Below are positions 16,986 through 23,805 of a stretch of DNA of 64,000 bases, one piece after another. The DNA is from Candidatus Cacconaster scatequi (GTDB taxonomy: Bacteria; Bacteroidota; Bacteroidia; Bacteroidales; UBA932). The DNA lies in assembly GCA_018065305.1 (NCBI GenBank), contig JAGHTO010000021.1, positions 62,001 to 126,000 of the forward strand, in the 5' to 3' direction. Made by a program: the position numbers and the translations under genes. Position 1 is the stretch's first letter. Every line of letters starts with the position of its first letter. The notes under the pieces were generated by a model. That model made no database searches. It was not told the DNA's origin and saw nothing but the letters and a program-made list of their open reading frames with translations.

Positions 16986-17936
16986 ATGGCATACAGAGTT
17001 ATCAGACCGAAAAGTCACGAGGAGTGGCTTGAGGAGCGCACAAAGGGTATCGGCTCATCGGAAGCCGGAACGATCATGGGAGTCAACCACTTCGACACCG
17101 CATACAAGCTGTGGAGACGCAAGAGCGGCATTGACGGCCCAGTGGAGATGAACGAGGCAATGGAACTCGGACATCATATGGAGGATGCGGTTGCGACAAT
17201 GTTCGCATCCCATACAGGAGCATTCATCGTGAGCAGCTCCAAGGGTGACTGGATTGCAGCCGACAAGAACAAGGACTACCTGAGGGTATCACCCGACAGA
17301 CTGTTCTTCTATCCCGGCGAAGAGCACAGGAAAGCCAATCAGCATATCCTTGAGTGCAAGACATCATCCGTAGCTGTCGACAAGAACGACATCCCGGCCT
17401 ACTGGTACTGCCAGCTTCAGTATCAGATGGGCGTAATGGGCGTAAAGAAGGGTGCGCTTGCATGGATCAGCGCCTATCCTAAACTTCATTTCGACTTCCT
17501 GGAAGTGGATTTCAACAAGAGCTTCTATGACCTGCTCATCCAGACGATAGACAAGTTCTGGAACGTGAATATCCTTCAGGGAGTGGCTCCCGATGATATG
17601 AGGCCTGAAGATACACTTCTGAGGTATCCGAAGTCCACAGAGGGTACATCGGCATTCGCAAACAGCGAGATTCTCGAGAAGTATGAATACCTCAAGGAGG
17701 TCAATTCCAAACTCAAGATCATGGATGAGACCAAGACCGAACTCGAAGGTGAAATCAAGCAAGCCATGGGACCTAACGAGACGCTTGTTACGCCTGAAGG
17801 AGTCATCATTGCTCAGTGGAAGAGCATGAAGGATTCCCAGAAGTTCAACTCCAAGGCATTCCTTGCAGCAGACCCAGAAGGGTATGCAAAATACGTCGAG
17901 ACCATTCCGGGAGGAAGACGTTTCACAATCAAGTAA
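16986..17936 (+). CDS. YqaJ/lambda-Exo-type recombination exonuclease
   Basis: The 316-aa protein has the YqaJ pattern: EEWLEERTKGIGSSEAGTIM near the N-terminus, a central Asp (RVSPDRLFF), then HILECKTSS with catalytic Glu and Lys, and a Gln in YWYCQLQYQMGVMG. These residues form the PD-(D/E)XK site that degrades one strand of dsDNA to give a 3' overhang for the annealing protein encoded upstream. A C-terminal helical region (EILEKYEYLKEVNSKLKIMD) is typical of phage versions. Length is usual for the family. Confidence 0.88.
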   Translation: MAYRVIRPKSHEEWLEERTKGIGSSEAGTIMGVNHFDTAYKLWRRKSGIDGPVEMNEAMELGHHMEDAVATMFASHTGAFIVSSSKGDWIAADKNKDYLRVSPDRLFFYPGEEHRKANQHILECKTSSVAVDKNDIPAYWYCQLQYQMGVMGVKKGALAWISAYPKLHFDFLEVDFNKSFYDLLIQTIDKFWNVNILQGVAPDDMRPEDTLLRYPKSTEGTSAFANSEILEKYEYLKEVNSKLKIMDETKTELEGEIKQAMGPNETLVTPEGVIIAQWKSMKDSQKFNSKAFLAADPEGYAKYVETIPGGRRFTIK

Positions 17937-17963
17937 TCAATAACCATTAAAATCGATAAGAAT

Positions 17964-18338
17964 ATGTCACAAAACAATTCACTCGTAGGTCAGATTGACC
18001 TTCTTTCGCTCGTTGGAGCAAGCTATCTCAATGTTAACGGACAGGACAGCATCGTTATCCCTACCGGGACCAATCCGGCAATCTTCGTTTCCACAACCAA
18101 GAACGGTTCGACTAAGGCATACCTTGATATCGTTGTCAAGGAGACTTCGAACAACCAGTTCGGAAACACTCACTTCGTGAAGGCGAATGTGGGCAAGAGC
18201 AACCGTGAACGCCTTAACCTCTCAAGGGAAGACGTGAACAAGTACTCCCCTATCATCGGCAATCTCAGGGTATTCGAGAGCACGGCTCAGAACGGCTCCC
18301 AGAATGCCGAGGGAGGCAATGAGTTCAAGGGATTCTAG
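17964..18338 (+). CDS. Hypothetical protein of the recombination operon, 124 aa
   Basis: No family is recognised. The product begins MSQNNSLVGQIDLLSLVGAS, then shows strands KAYLDIVVKETSNNQFGNTH and FVKANVGKSNRERLN, and ends with a polar Gln/Asn/Gly tail closing in EFKGF. Its place after the exonuclease, its beta-rich body and its flexible tail would fit an ssDNA-binding accessory, but no SSB motif is clear. A terminator follows 9 nt after the stop. Confidence 0.6.
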   Translation: MSQNNSLVGQIDLLSLVGASYLNVNGQDSIVIPTGTNPAIFVSTTKNGSTKAYLDIVVKETSNNQFGNTHFVKANVGKSNRERLNLSREDVNKYSPIIGNLRVFESTAQNGSQNAEGGNEFKGF

Positions 18339-18347
18339 AAACAGTCA

Positions 18348-18384
18348 GGGCGGATGCGGATTGAGTCTATGTCCGCCCGTTTTA
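18348..18384 (+). terminator. Terminator of the annealing/exonuclease operon
   Basis: GGGCGGA (18348-18354) pairs with TCCGCCC (18372-18378) around a 17-nt loop, followed by GTTTTAT. Confidence 0.75.
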
Positions 18385-18405
18385 TAACATAAAAGTTATT
18401 TCGCC

Positions 18406-19182
18406 ATGAGTACAATGATCACTCCGGAAGAGAAACACGAAATGTTCGCCTGGCTGCGAGGCGGTGATCTGACACCCAATCCCGAGATGGAAGACAGATT
18501 CCTCGATACGATTGCGGTACTGGTTAAGGAGAAGATGTCCGATAAGGACTCTCCAGAGCAAAGGAAACGAGTCTATCAGGACAGGCCTCATCCCCTGAGC
18601 CTTAAGGCCATCATGAGGGAGGTTACCGGTGATCCGAACTACGAGCTTCCTCCGATAAGCGTGAATCAGAAAGGCCCTGAGGTCAAGCCGGAGCCAAAAA
18701 AGGAGGAAATAAATGCTGTAAGCAGCAGCGAATCGCAAGCGATAGACAGCGTTGTCATCGCAAGGACAATCGTCAATATCTCGAAGCATCAGGGTCATGA
18801 CATCAACATGACTCAGCTCCAGGCAATACTCTATATCATGTATGGGGTTTATCTTGTCAAGAAGGAGAAGCGACTGATTGAAGAGCATCCGCAGATGTGG
18901 GAATACGGTCCGGTGTTCCCTCGTGCATACAACAAGCTCCGTAAGGAAAAGACTGACGGCCAGGCTGAATCCGACAGCCTAAAGAAGGAACATCCTGACA
19001 TCTGGCAGTTCATATCGGATTCGTTTCTTCGGTATGCATGGACGACAGGCAGTGTGCTTGTCGCGCCGCACACGGCATCAGGTTCACCTTGGGCAAAGAC
19101 AAGGAAGCAAAGCCCGGACAAGTGGGGTGTAGCGATAGATGACACCCTTATCAGGGATTGGTTCGCCAAGAGGACCGCATAA
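18406..19182 (+). CDS. Panacea-domain (DUF4065/SocA-like) protein
   Basis: The 258-aa protein has a unique N-terminal part (about 1-100, MFAWLRGGDLTPNPEMEDRF and a linker rich in Lys, Glu and Pro). Its C-terminal half has the Panacea/DUF4065 pattern: VVIARTIVNISKHQGHDINM, TQLQAILYIMYGVYLVKKEK and WEYGPVFPRAYNKLRK. Panacea domains are known as chaperone-like antitoxin domains that neutralise varied fused or adjacent toxins. Here no obvious toxin gene is adjacent, and the N-terminal extension resembles no toxin I know. It could be a solitary antitoxin or an anti-defence protein. Confidence 0.72.
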   Translation: MSTMITPEEKHEMFAWLRGGDLTPNPEMEDRFLDTIAVLVKEKMSDKDSPEQRKRVYQDRPHPLSLKAIMREVTGDPNYELPPISVNQKGPEVKPEPKKEEINAVSSSESQAIDSVVIARTIVNISKHQGHDINMTQLQAILYIMYGVYLVKKEKRLIEEHPQMWEYGPVFPRAYNKLRKEKTDGQAESDSLKKEHPDIWQFISDSFLRYAWTTGSVLVAPHTASGSPWAKTRKQSPDKWGVAIDDTLIRDWFAKRTA

Positions 19183-19260
19183 GGTATATGGCATCAGGAG
19201 TGAAGACCATTTGCTTTGTTGCCCGGTCTGCCCACAGAAACTTGTCCAATGAACCCGTCG

Positions 19261-19297
19261 AAAAATGGACAGCCTTCGGCCATCAATTTTTCTATGA
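19261..19297 (+). repeat. Leader motif, copy 3 of 3, in a structured leader
   Basis: AAAAATGG, ACAGCC, TTC, GGCCATCAATTTT matches the copies at 10213 and 16061. The leader continues to 19431 with further short palindromes (GAATCCTTTAGGATTC at 19349-19364; GGCCAAAGGCC shortly after). The frame that starts at 19216 reads through these elements and is not used as the gene start. Confidence 0.55.
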
Positions 19298-19431
19298 ACC
19301 CTTGGAGCCGTTCCAAAGGCTATTTACACTTGCTTCAGAATCCTTTAGGATTCCTCCGGCCAAAGGCCGAAGCAACCAAGGATTCAATCAGCAAAGTTAA
19401 ACAGCCCCCACGGGCACAAACAAATCAAATT

Positions 19432-19749
19432 ATGAATACACAGAATTACATTCATCTTTCAGGTCGTCTCACAGCTGACGTCAAACCAAACGAAGGTTCA
19501 ACATTCGCAAGACTCTGTATCGCTCAGAATCAGGGCGAAGGAAATGACACGCTTTTCATGAACTGCGTCATCTTCAAGAAAGAGTTCGAGAAGAACAATC
19601 AGACAATCCCTTGGGATATGCTCAAGAAGGGTCACGAGGTGTTCGTCACAGGAAAGATACGTCCGAACAACTGGACAGATTCCGAAGGAACAGTACACAA
19701 AGGATACGAGGCTGTACTGAACAAGATTCGGGATACGGATACTGACTAG
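19432..19749 (+). CDS. SSB-like OB-fold protein, 105 aa
   Basis: From ATG 19432 the product begins MNTQNYIHLSGRLTADVKPN and shows an OB-fold pattern: ARLCIAQNQGEGNDTLFMNC and then GHEVFVTGKIRPNNWTDSEG. This fits a short SSB-like single-stranded-DNA-binding protein lacking the usual acidic tail. It is one of three such genes in the window (also 46877-47242 and 47953-48255). It probably protects ssDNA during recombination or transfer. I chose this ATG because the longer frame crosses a repeated leader motif. Confidence 0.75.
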   Translation: MNTQNYIHLSGRLTADVKPNEGSTFARLCIAQNQGEGNDTLFMNCVIFKKEFEKNNQTIPWDMLKKGHEVFVTGKIRPNNWTDSEGTVHKGYEAVLNKIRDTDTD

Positions 19750-19808
19750 GTATGAGCCAGTTCTTTTAAAACATACCATTCTGCATTCAGCAGATTTAGC
19801 TTGCTTTT

Positions 19809-19845
19809 GGGGAGCTGCCGTCGGGAGACGTCAACTCCCCTTTTC
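19809..19845 (+). terminator. Terminator after the SSB-like gene
   Basis: GGGGAG (19809-19814) and CTCCCC (19835-19840) close a hairpin that contains an inner CGTC/GACG stem; TTTTC follows. Confidence 0.75.
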
Positions 19846-19870
19846 TATGAAATTTTCAGAGAATATTATT

Positions 19871-19905
19871 TTGACGAGAGTTGTCAAATATCCACCATAC
19901 CTTTG
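19871..19905 (+). promoter_or_regulatory. Regulated promoter with TTGAC-N7-GTCAA operator, site 1
   Basis: TTGACGAGAGTTGTCAA (19871-19887) is followed by the -7 element TACCTTTG (19898-19905). The first T of the operator lies 27 nt before the TA of the -7 box, exactly as at 20917, 22247 and 22971. The usual -33 TTTG at 19-nt spacing is absent, which suggests dependence on a regulator. Confidence 0.65.
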
Positions 19906-20207
19906 CATCGTGAAAATATGACAGCAACATGGAATATTGGGAGTTTTACAATAACGGTGGAGATACCGACAACGAATAGATAATTAAGTATAACAGTTCA
20001 GCCGTAAAAGAATTCCGGAAGCGTCACAACTGACTCACTATGGTCGGCAATAACACAGGGCTAGAGTACCTGGCGGGGCCATTCGCCCGATGAGACCTTC
20101 AAGGACATCGCCGTAGCAACAAATACAGTTTTGACCACCTCATACGGGTATTCCAGTTTTACTAACCCGGAGGCCGGAATTGAAGGCTGAAACAAACACT
20201 AAAGAAT
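19906..20207 (+). other. Leader with tiny reading frames before the 91-aa gene
   Basis: This stretch follows promoter site 1. It holds a 21-codon frame from ATG 19918 and an overlapping 16-codon frame from about 19929 (MEYWEFYNNGGDTDNE). The second is continued after its stop by a further short frame (IIKYNSSAVKEFRKRHN). These look coding-like but are broken by stops, so the region may be a decayed gene or an attenuator leader. No larger gene is supported. Confidence 0.35.
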
Positions 20208-20483
20208 ATGTTTCCAGGCAAGAATCAAAGCAATCTGCATCACGTCGTGATTGAAGTAATCAAGACTGATACACCCAACAGGAACATCATGGTGATGATC
20301 CATGGTATTTTCACCGAGTTTGAGCTGGCAAAGACCGCTATCAAGAAGATCGGCGAAACCGAACTTGTCAATGCTACCTTCAAGGAGAGCAGTGTCCTTG
20401 GAAAGAGCGTCGAGGATCCTAACGGACCTAACCATCTGGTTTACGTCCAGACCTTTTCAACTCTCAACGAGATTATCTGGTAA
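20208..20483 (+). CDS. Hypothetical protein, 91 aa
   Basis: No family is recognised. The protein is beta-rich at first (HVVIEVIKTDTPNRNIMVMI) with a helix FELAKTAIKKIGETELVNAT and a final strand HLVYVQTFSTLNEIIW. It is the first sizeable gene after promoter site 1, so it should share control with the WYL regulator gene group. A second gene follows after about 100 nt. Confidence 0.55.
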   Translation: MFPGKNQSNLHHVVIEVIKTDTPNRNIMVMIHGIFTEFELAKTAIKKIGETELVNATFKESSVLGKSVEDPNGPNHLVYVQTFSTLNEIIW

Positions 20484-20585
20484 TATACAAAAGCATCTGG
20501 AGTCCTCATTGGAGGCGCCAACCGAGCAGGGATGCCACGGTGGCAGTATGATGCGGATTACATAACAATCAAAACAACATCCATT

Positions 20586-20912
20586 ATGAAACAATCATTT
20601 CTGAAAGACGAAGACATCTTCTTCGGTTTCGAATTCGCGGACTCTTCACGCGAAGGATTCATCAGTGTCCAACCTGACGTAAAAAATCTGCTAGAACTAT
20701 CCGGAAAGCATCCGGAACTGTTTTCGGGTATATGTCCGGATTGTGGCTCGGGAAGCATCATTTTCTCACATAAGGTCAGAACCGACGCGACACATACCAG
20801 CGTGGCCGCCAGTACTGTCGAGTACTGTTGTCCGTTGTGCGGTAAACGATATTCACTTGGTGCAAACTACCAATTGGCACAGCTGAGGATTGATATTCTG
20901 AAAGCTTTGTAA
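20586..20912 (+). CDS. Zinc-ribbon protein, 108 aa
   Basis: From ATG 20586 the product has an acidic N-terminus (DEDIFFGFEFADSSREGFIS) and a four-cysteine zinc ribbon: CPDC in GICPDCGSGSII and CPLC in YCCPLCGKRYSLG, about 30 residues apart. The fold suggests nucleic-acid or protein binding. No family name can be given. It ends 4 nt before the TTGACG element of the WYL-regulator promoter. Confidence 0.65.
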   Translation: MKQSFLKDEDIFFGFEFADSSREGFISVQPDVKNLLELSGKHPELFSGICPDCGSGSIIFSHKVRTDATHTSVAASTVEYCCPLCGKRYSLGANYQLAQLRIDILKAL

Positions 20913-20916
20913 TTTT

Positions 20917-20951
20917 TGACGGAAATAGAGAAAAATTATCCGTAAATTTGC
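20917..20951 (+). promoter_or_regulatory. Promoter of the WYL regulator gene, half-operator site
   Basis: TTGACGGAAAT (20917-20927) keeps the left half of the operator, but the right half is AGAGAA instead of GTCAA. The -7 box TAAATTTG is at 20944-20951, with the same 27-nt offset as the three full sites. A weakened site would fit autoregulation. Confidence 0.6.
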
Positions 20952-20970
20952 ATGGAATCAAAGTACGACT

Positions 20971-21903
20971 ATGGATCAGCCCAAATTTGAAAGGATGCTT
21001 CGCCTGATGAAGTATATGACAGGAAACACCAATCTCACTGTCGAAGACCTCGCATCGAAACTGGATACGACATACCGTTCCATCTACAGGTATATCGACA
21101 CCTTCAAGGATGCGGGTTTCGTGGTTCAGAAGATGGGAGCCGGAGTATACCAGCTTGTATCAGTCAACAGGCGTGTGCCTGACCTTAATAAGATAGTCTA
21201 TTTCTCTGAAGAGGAAGCCAGCGTCATCAATCAGTTGATAGACGGATTGGACAACGGGAATACGATGAAACAGAACCTGAGGCAAAAGCTTGCCTCGGTC
21301 TATGAGTCCGCTCCCCTGACCGATTTCGTCGACAAGAAGCCGACAGCACAGAACATACGTGACCTCTCCGATGCCATCAGGGATCAGAGACGTGTTATCC
21401 TCAAGGGCTACAAGTCCTCTCATTCCGGATTGACCACCGACAGGGAGATTGAACCTTTCGGTTTCACGAACAACTACATCCATATCTGGGCATTTGACCT
21501 GAAGGATTGCAAGAACAAGATGTTCGGTGTTGCGCGTATCGGAGAGGTGGAAATCCTGGATGATGAATGGACGCACAAGAAAGAGCATAAACGTGAGGAC
21601 ATCGACCTCTTCCGGATGCCGGGCGAGAAGAACATCAAGGTCAAGCTTCAGCTCGGTCTGAAAGCAAAGAATCTCCTTGTGGAGGAATACCCGCTTGCTG
21701 AAAAGGAAATCAGGAAGTCGGGACACAAGTGGATACTTGAAACCTCGGTCTGCTCAATGCTCGGAATCGGAAGGTTTGTCATCGGTCTTGCGGATGACAT
21801 AAAGATTGTCGACTCCCCTGAACTGGTCGAGTATGTCAACCACTTTGCCGCAAAGCATATTCCTTCTCTTACAAAGAACATACAACACGACAAGGTAAAA
21901 TAG
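20971..21903 (+). CDS. WYL-domain transcriptional regulator
   Basis: The 310-aa protein has an N-terminal winged HTH (about 1-60: FERMLRLMKYMTGNTNLTVE, DLASKLDTTYRSIYRYIDTF). A WYL domain at about 130-215 includes VILKGYKSSHSGLTTDREIE, PFGFTNNYIHIWAFDL and FGVARIGEVEIL, and a WCX-like C-terminal extension follows. WYL regulators bind nucleic-acid-related ligands and often control defence or mobile-element genes. Its promoter carries half of the operator found at three nearby promoters, so it is the natural candidate to bind them. That link is inference. Confidence 0.88.
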   Translation: MDQPKFERMLRLMKYMTGNTNLTVEDLASKLDTTYRSIYRYIDTFKDAGFVVQKMGAGVYQLVSVNRRVPDLNKIVYFSEEEASVINQLIDGLDNGNTMKQNLRQKLASVYESAPLTDFVDKKPTAQNIRDLSDAIRDQRRVILKGYKSSHSGLTTDREIEPFGFTNNYIHIWAFDLKDCKNKMFGVARIGEVEILDDEWTHKKEHKREDIDLFRMPGEKNIKVKLQLGLKAKNLLVEEYPLAEKEIRKSGHKWILETSVCSMLGIGRFVIGLADDIKIVDSPELVEYVNHFAAKHIPSLTKNIQHDKVK

Positions 21904-21912
21904 GTCTCTGCT

Positions 21913-22191
21913 ATGGATGAGAAAAAACGTGCGCAGCGGTTCATAGAGTCTCAGGATTGGATTTTCGCAAAGACAATGGCCGATATCCCCCACTGGTACT
22001 GTCTCAAGAGAAATTGTAATGACGAGGCAGAATGGAACTGGTTTGTCAGGTATATGCTTGAGAACTCCGTATCCGGAACATTCTATGGCCGGGAATACAG
22101 ATACTTCTATCTGGGAGAATACCGGTATTGGGAGATGGATCCCACACCGGAGCAGTGTGATCTCATAAACAGATGTCTGGTTAAACAGTGA
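21913..22191 (+). CDS. Hypothetical aromatic-rich protein, 92 aa
   Basis: The product is rich in Trp and Tyr (IPHWYCLKRNCNDEAEWNWF; GREYRYFYLGEYRYWEMDPT) and resembles a family of small unknown proteins often found on mobile elements with the PHWYC motif. It starts 9 nt after the WYL regulator stop and is followed by a terminator, so the two form one operon. Function is unknown. Confidence 0.65.
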   Translation: MDEKKRAQRFIESQDWIFAKTMADIPHWYCLKRNCNDEAEWNWFVRYMLENSVSGTFYGREYRYFYLGEYRYWEMDPTPEQCDLINRCLVKQ

Positions 22192-22197
22192 TCGATC

Positions 22198-22222
22198 GGG
22201 ACGGCAGCAACCGTCCCTTTTT
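22198..22222 (+). terminator. Terminator of the WYL regulator operon
   Basis: GGGACGG (22198-22204) pairs with CCGTCCC (22211-22217) around CAGCAA and is followed by T5CT7. Confidence 0.9.
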
Positions 22223-22246
22223 CTTTTTTTCAGCCTGAATATTTTT

Positions 22247-22281
22247 TTGACGAAAACTGTCCATAATGCGGAATATCTTTG
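22247..22281 (+). promoter_or_regulatory. Regulated promoter, TTGAC-N7-GTC operator, site 2
   Basis: TTGACGAAAACTGTCCA (22247-22263) precedes TATCTTTG (22274-22281) with the same 27-nt offset as the other sites. The start codon at 22304 is 23 nt downstream. Confidence 0.65.
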
Positions 22282-22303
22282 CAGAGATTAATATTAGCGC
22301 ATT

Positions 22304-22543
22304 ATGAAAATCAGCTATGCAGAGTTCCTATCTTTCCTTCGGGAAAACAATTGTGAAGTTCAATTCACGAGAGCCTTTCACGACCAGAACGGCTGTCATT
22401 TCATGGATGAACGATTGTGGGAACTCATGCAGGCTGACGAATGCTTCTTCAATCAGGCTTTCAACTGGTCAAGGACCGTAGAAGGCAGGGATTTCTGGCA
22501 CAGGATCGATGAACTGTGGTTCGCCAGGTACGGCCACAAATAA
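22304..22543 (+). CDS. Hypothetical protein, 79 aa
   Basis: No family is recognised. The small acidic protein is rich in Phe and Trp (KISYAEFLSFLRENNCEVQF; DECFFNQAFNWSRTVEGRDF). It has its own promoter with the operator dyad. A GGGTG...CACCC hairpin (about 22549-22574) follows without a T tract. Confidence 0.6.
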   Translation: MKISYAEFLSFLRENNCEVQFTRAFHDQNGCHFMDERLWELMQADECFFNQAFNWSRTVEGRDFWHRIDELWFARYGHK

Positions 22544-22675
22544 AAAGGGTGCGACTTCTTGCGTAAGCCAACACCCTCCAGATACCGTTCAAAAATGAGA
22601 AAAACGGTGTTCTGATCCACTTGCTGACGTTACCACAAATAAATAGTGCAGGTGGTTTCTGCCAGATCCGACCCA

Positions 22676-22750
22676 CTGCAATGGGCATAATCAAGGACAG
22701 GCCTGCCCGCACTAAGCGTGCGAACGTTTGGCCCATTGTGCTCTTGATTA
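22676..22750 (+). ncRNA. Interleaved inverted repeats, possible structured RNA
   Basis: Within the long gap 22544-22970, CAATGGGC (22679-22686) pairs with GCCCATTG (22731-22738). TAATCAAG (22688-22695) pairs with CTTGATTA (22743-22750). The order A-B-A'-B' is that of a pseudoknot. A separate hairpin CGCAC/GTGCG (22708-22712, 22718-22722) lies between. No gene is supported in the gap; the minus-strand frame 22461-22736 overlaps the 79-aa gene and these repeats. The class of RNA, if any, is not recognised. Confidence 0.35.
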
Positions 22751-22970
22751 AATTTTAAATTTGCAGTTTTCGGATCTAACTCAATAGCAAAACGCAGCGT
22801 ATGTCTCCGGAACTGTCTGATACAGACCGCTCCCCGAATGCAAAGATAGTAAAAAGATTAATAGTAGTAAAGTGCTTCATCACTACAGGCCTTCATTATG
22901 TCCGAAAACCACACGTTATAAAACTCTGTCTCTCAGGAGAATTGTTGAAAACTTGTTCATAACTTATAAA

Positions 22971-23005
22971 TTGACGGAAATTGTCAAATATGGTGAATAC
23001 CTTTG
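22971..23005 (+). promoter_or_regulatory. Regulated promoter with TTGAC-N7-GTCAA operator, site 3
   Basis: TTGACGGAAATTGTCAA (22971-22987) is a perfect 5-bp-arm dyad, followed by TACCTTTG at 22998-23005. Operator, spacing and -7 box match site 1 almost base for base. Confidence 0.65.
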
Positions 23006-23072
23006 CACTCCGACTTTACTATACTCACAGTGGTAAAGTTTACGGCCGCAACTGTTATCATGTGGCGAGAAT

Positions 23073-23246
23073 GTGGTTTTTGTAGATACGTATAGATGCG
23101 AAAGTGGTCTTTATGTATTCTATGGAGTAATTGATACGTTTGTTGTGGCCGGTGACGGTTTTGAGCATGCGCTAATATTATATTCTTCAGCTGGGGAACA
23201 ATTTTACAAACCAGAAAAGTTGTTCAAAAATGAGAAGAAACAATGA
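23073..23246 (+). CDS. Possible small protein or decayed gene, 57 codons
   Basis: A frame from GTG 23073 reads coding-like sequence (VFVDTYRCESGLYVFYGVID, then TFVVAGDGFEHALILYSSAG) and ends with TGA 23244-23246, overlapping the next start. No ATG exists in the frame. A second coding-like frame just upstream (SGKVYGRNCYHVAR) ends where this one begins, so a frameshifted gene is possible. Confidence 0.3.
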   Translation: MVFVDTYRCESGLYVFYGVIDTFVVAGDGFEHALILYSSAGEQFYKPEKLFKNEKKQ

Positions 23247-23493
23247 AACAAAGAAACATGGTACAGAACCAACACTTGAATCAATCCGCAGCCGGTCACT
23301 GTGTGATACTGCAAGGGCTGTCAAATCGATTCGTGAACAAAGAAGGATCGAAGGACCGGAAGATGAAATGCTCCGGGTAGCCCTCAGGGATTCCGAAGAC
23401 GCTATGATCATGCTTGCAATAAAAGCCAGCGATGATGATCCGCAGAGGACGCAGATGATTCTTGATGAACATGACTTGGGTGATCTCAAGTAG
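23230..23493 (+). CDS. Hypothetical charged protein, 87 aa
   Basis: No family is recognised. The product is hydrophilic and helical, with a basic N-terminus (MRRNNETKKHGTEPTLESIR) and an acidic C-terminus (PQRTQMILDEHDLGDLK). It lies downstream of promoter site 3 and directly before a terminator, which supports it as an expressed gene. The charge pattern could fit a small DNA- or protein-binding factor. Confidence 0.55.
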   Translation: MRRNNETKKHGTEPTLESIRSRSLCDTARAVKSIREQRRIEGPEDEMLRVALRDSEDAMIMLAIKASDDDPQRTQMILDEHDLGDLK

Positions 23494-23502
23494 AACGTAT
23501 TT

Positions 23503-23540
23503 GACCGGGGAGCCGCTTGCGAAGACTCTCCGGTCTTTTT
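23503..23540 (+). terminator. Terminator before the LRR lipoprotein unit
   Basis: GACCGGGGAG (23503-23512) pairs with CTCTCCGGTC (23526-23535) with one wobble, followed by T5. Confidence 0.85.
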
Positions 23541-23558
23541 AATTTGCGGTTAAAAGAT

Positions 23559-23589
23559 TTTGAATTTTGCGTAAAAAGTTGTATATTTG
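23559..23589 (+). promoter_or_regulatory. Bacteroidota promoter of the LRR lipoprotein unit
   Basis: TTTG (23559-23562), exactly 19 nt, then TATATTTG (23582-23589) fits the full consensus of the primary Bacteroidota sigma factor. Confidence 0.75.
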
Positions 23590-23683
23590 AGTATCAGGAA
23601 TATCCTGACCAGCAGCTCGGTAGAGGTTGTGCAGATTGATTGGTGGCACCTGCCTGTTGCTGAACTTTTAAAATATTGGACAT

Positions 23684-23782
23684 ATGAGAGTTTTGTGGGA
23701 TGTCTTCAAGTTCTTTTTCAAGCTCGTGCTTGGAATAGTTTCCTTCATCATTGCAGTGGCATTGAGCTTTATTCCCGAGTAG
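23684..23782 (+). CDS. Small membrane peptide, 32 aa
   Basis: A 32-codon frame (ATG 23684, TAG 23780-23782) encodes MRVLWDVFKFFFKLVLGIVS followed by a hydrophobic stretch ending ALSFIPE. It is a single-span membrane peptide located between a consensus promoter and the LRR lipoprotein, 23 nt before the latter. It may be a genuine small protein or a translated leader. Confidence 0.4.
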   Translation: MRVLWDVFKFFFKLVLGIVSFIIAVALSFIPE

Positions 23783-23805
23783 TAACAAAAATTGAGAGAG
23801 AGAAT

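Noticed and set aside
22461-22736. Minus-strand 91-codon frame
   Set aside because: It overlaps the 79-aa gene and the interleaved repeats and has no family features.
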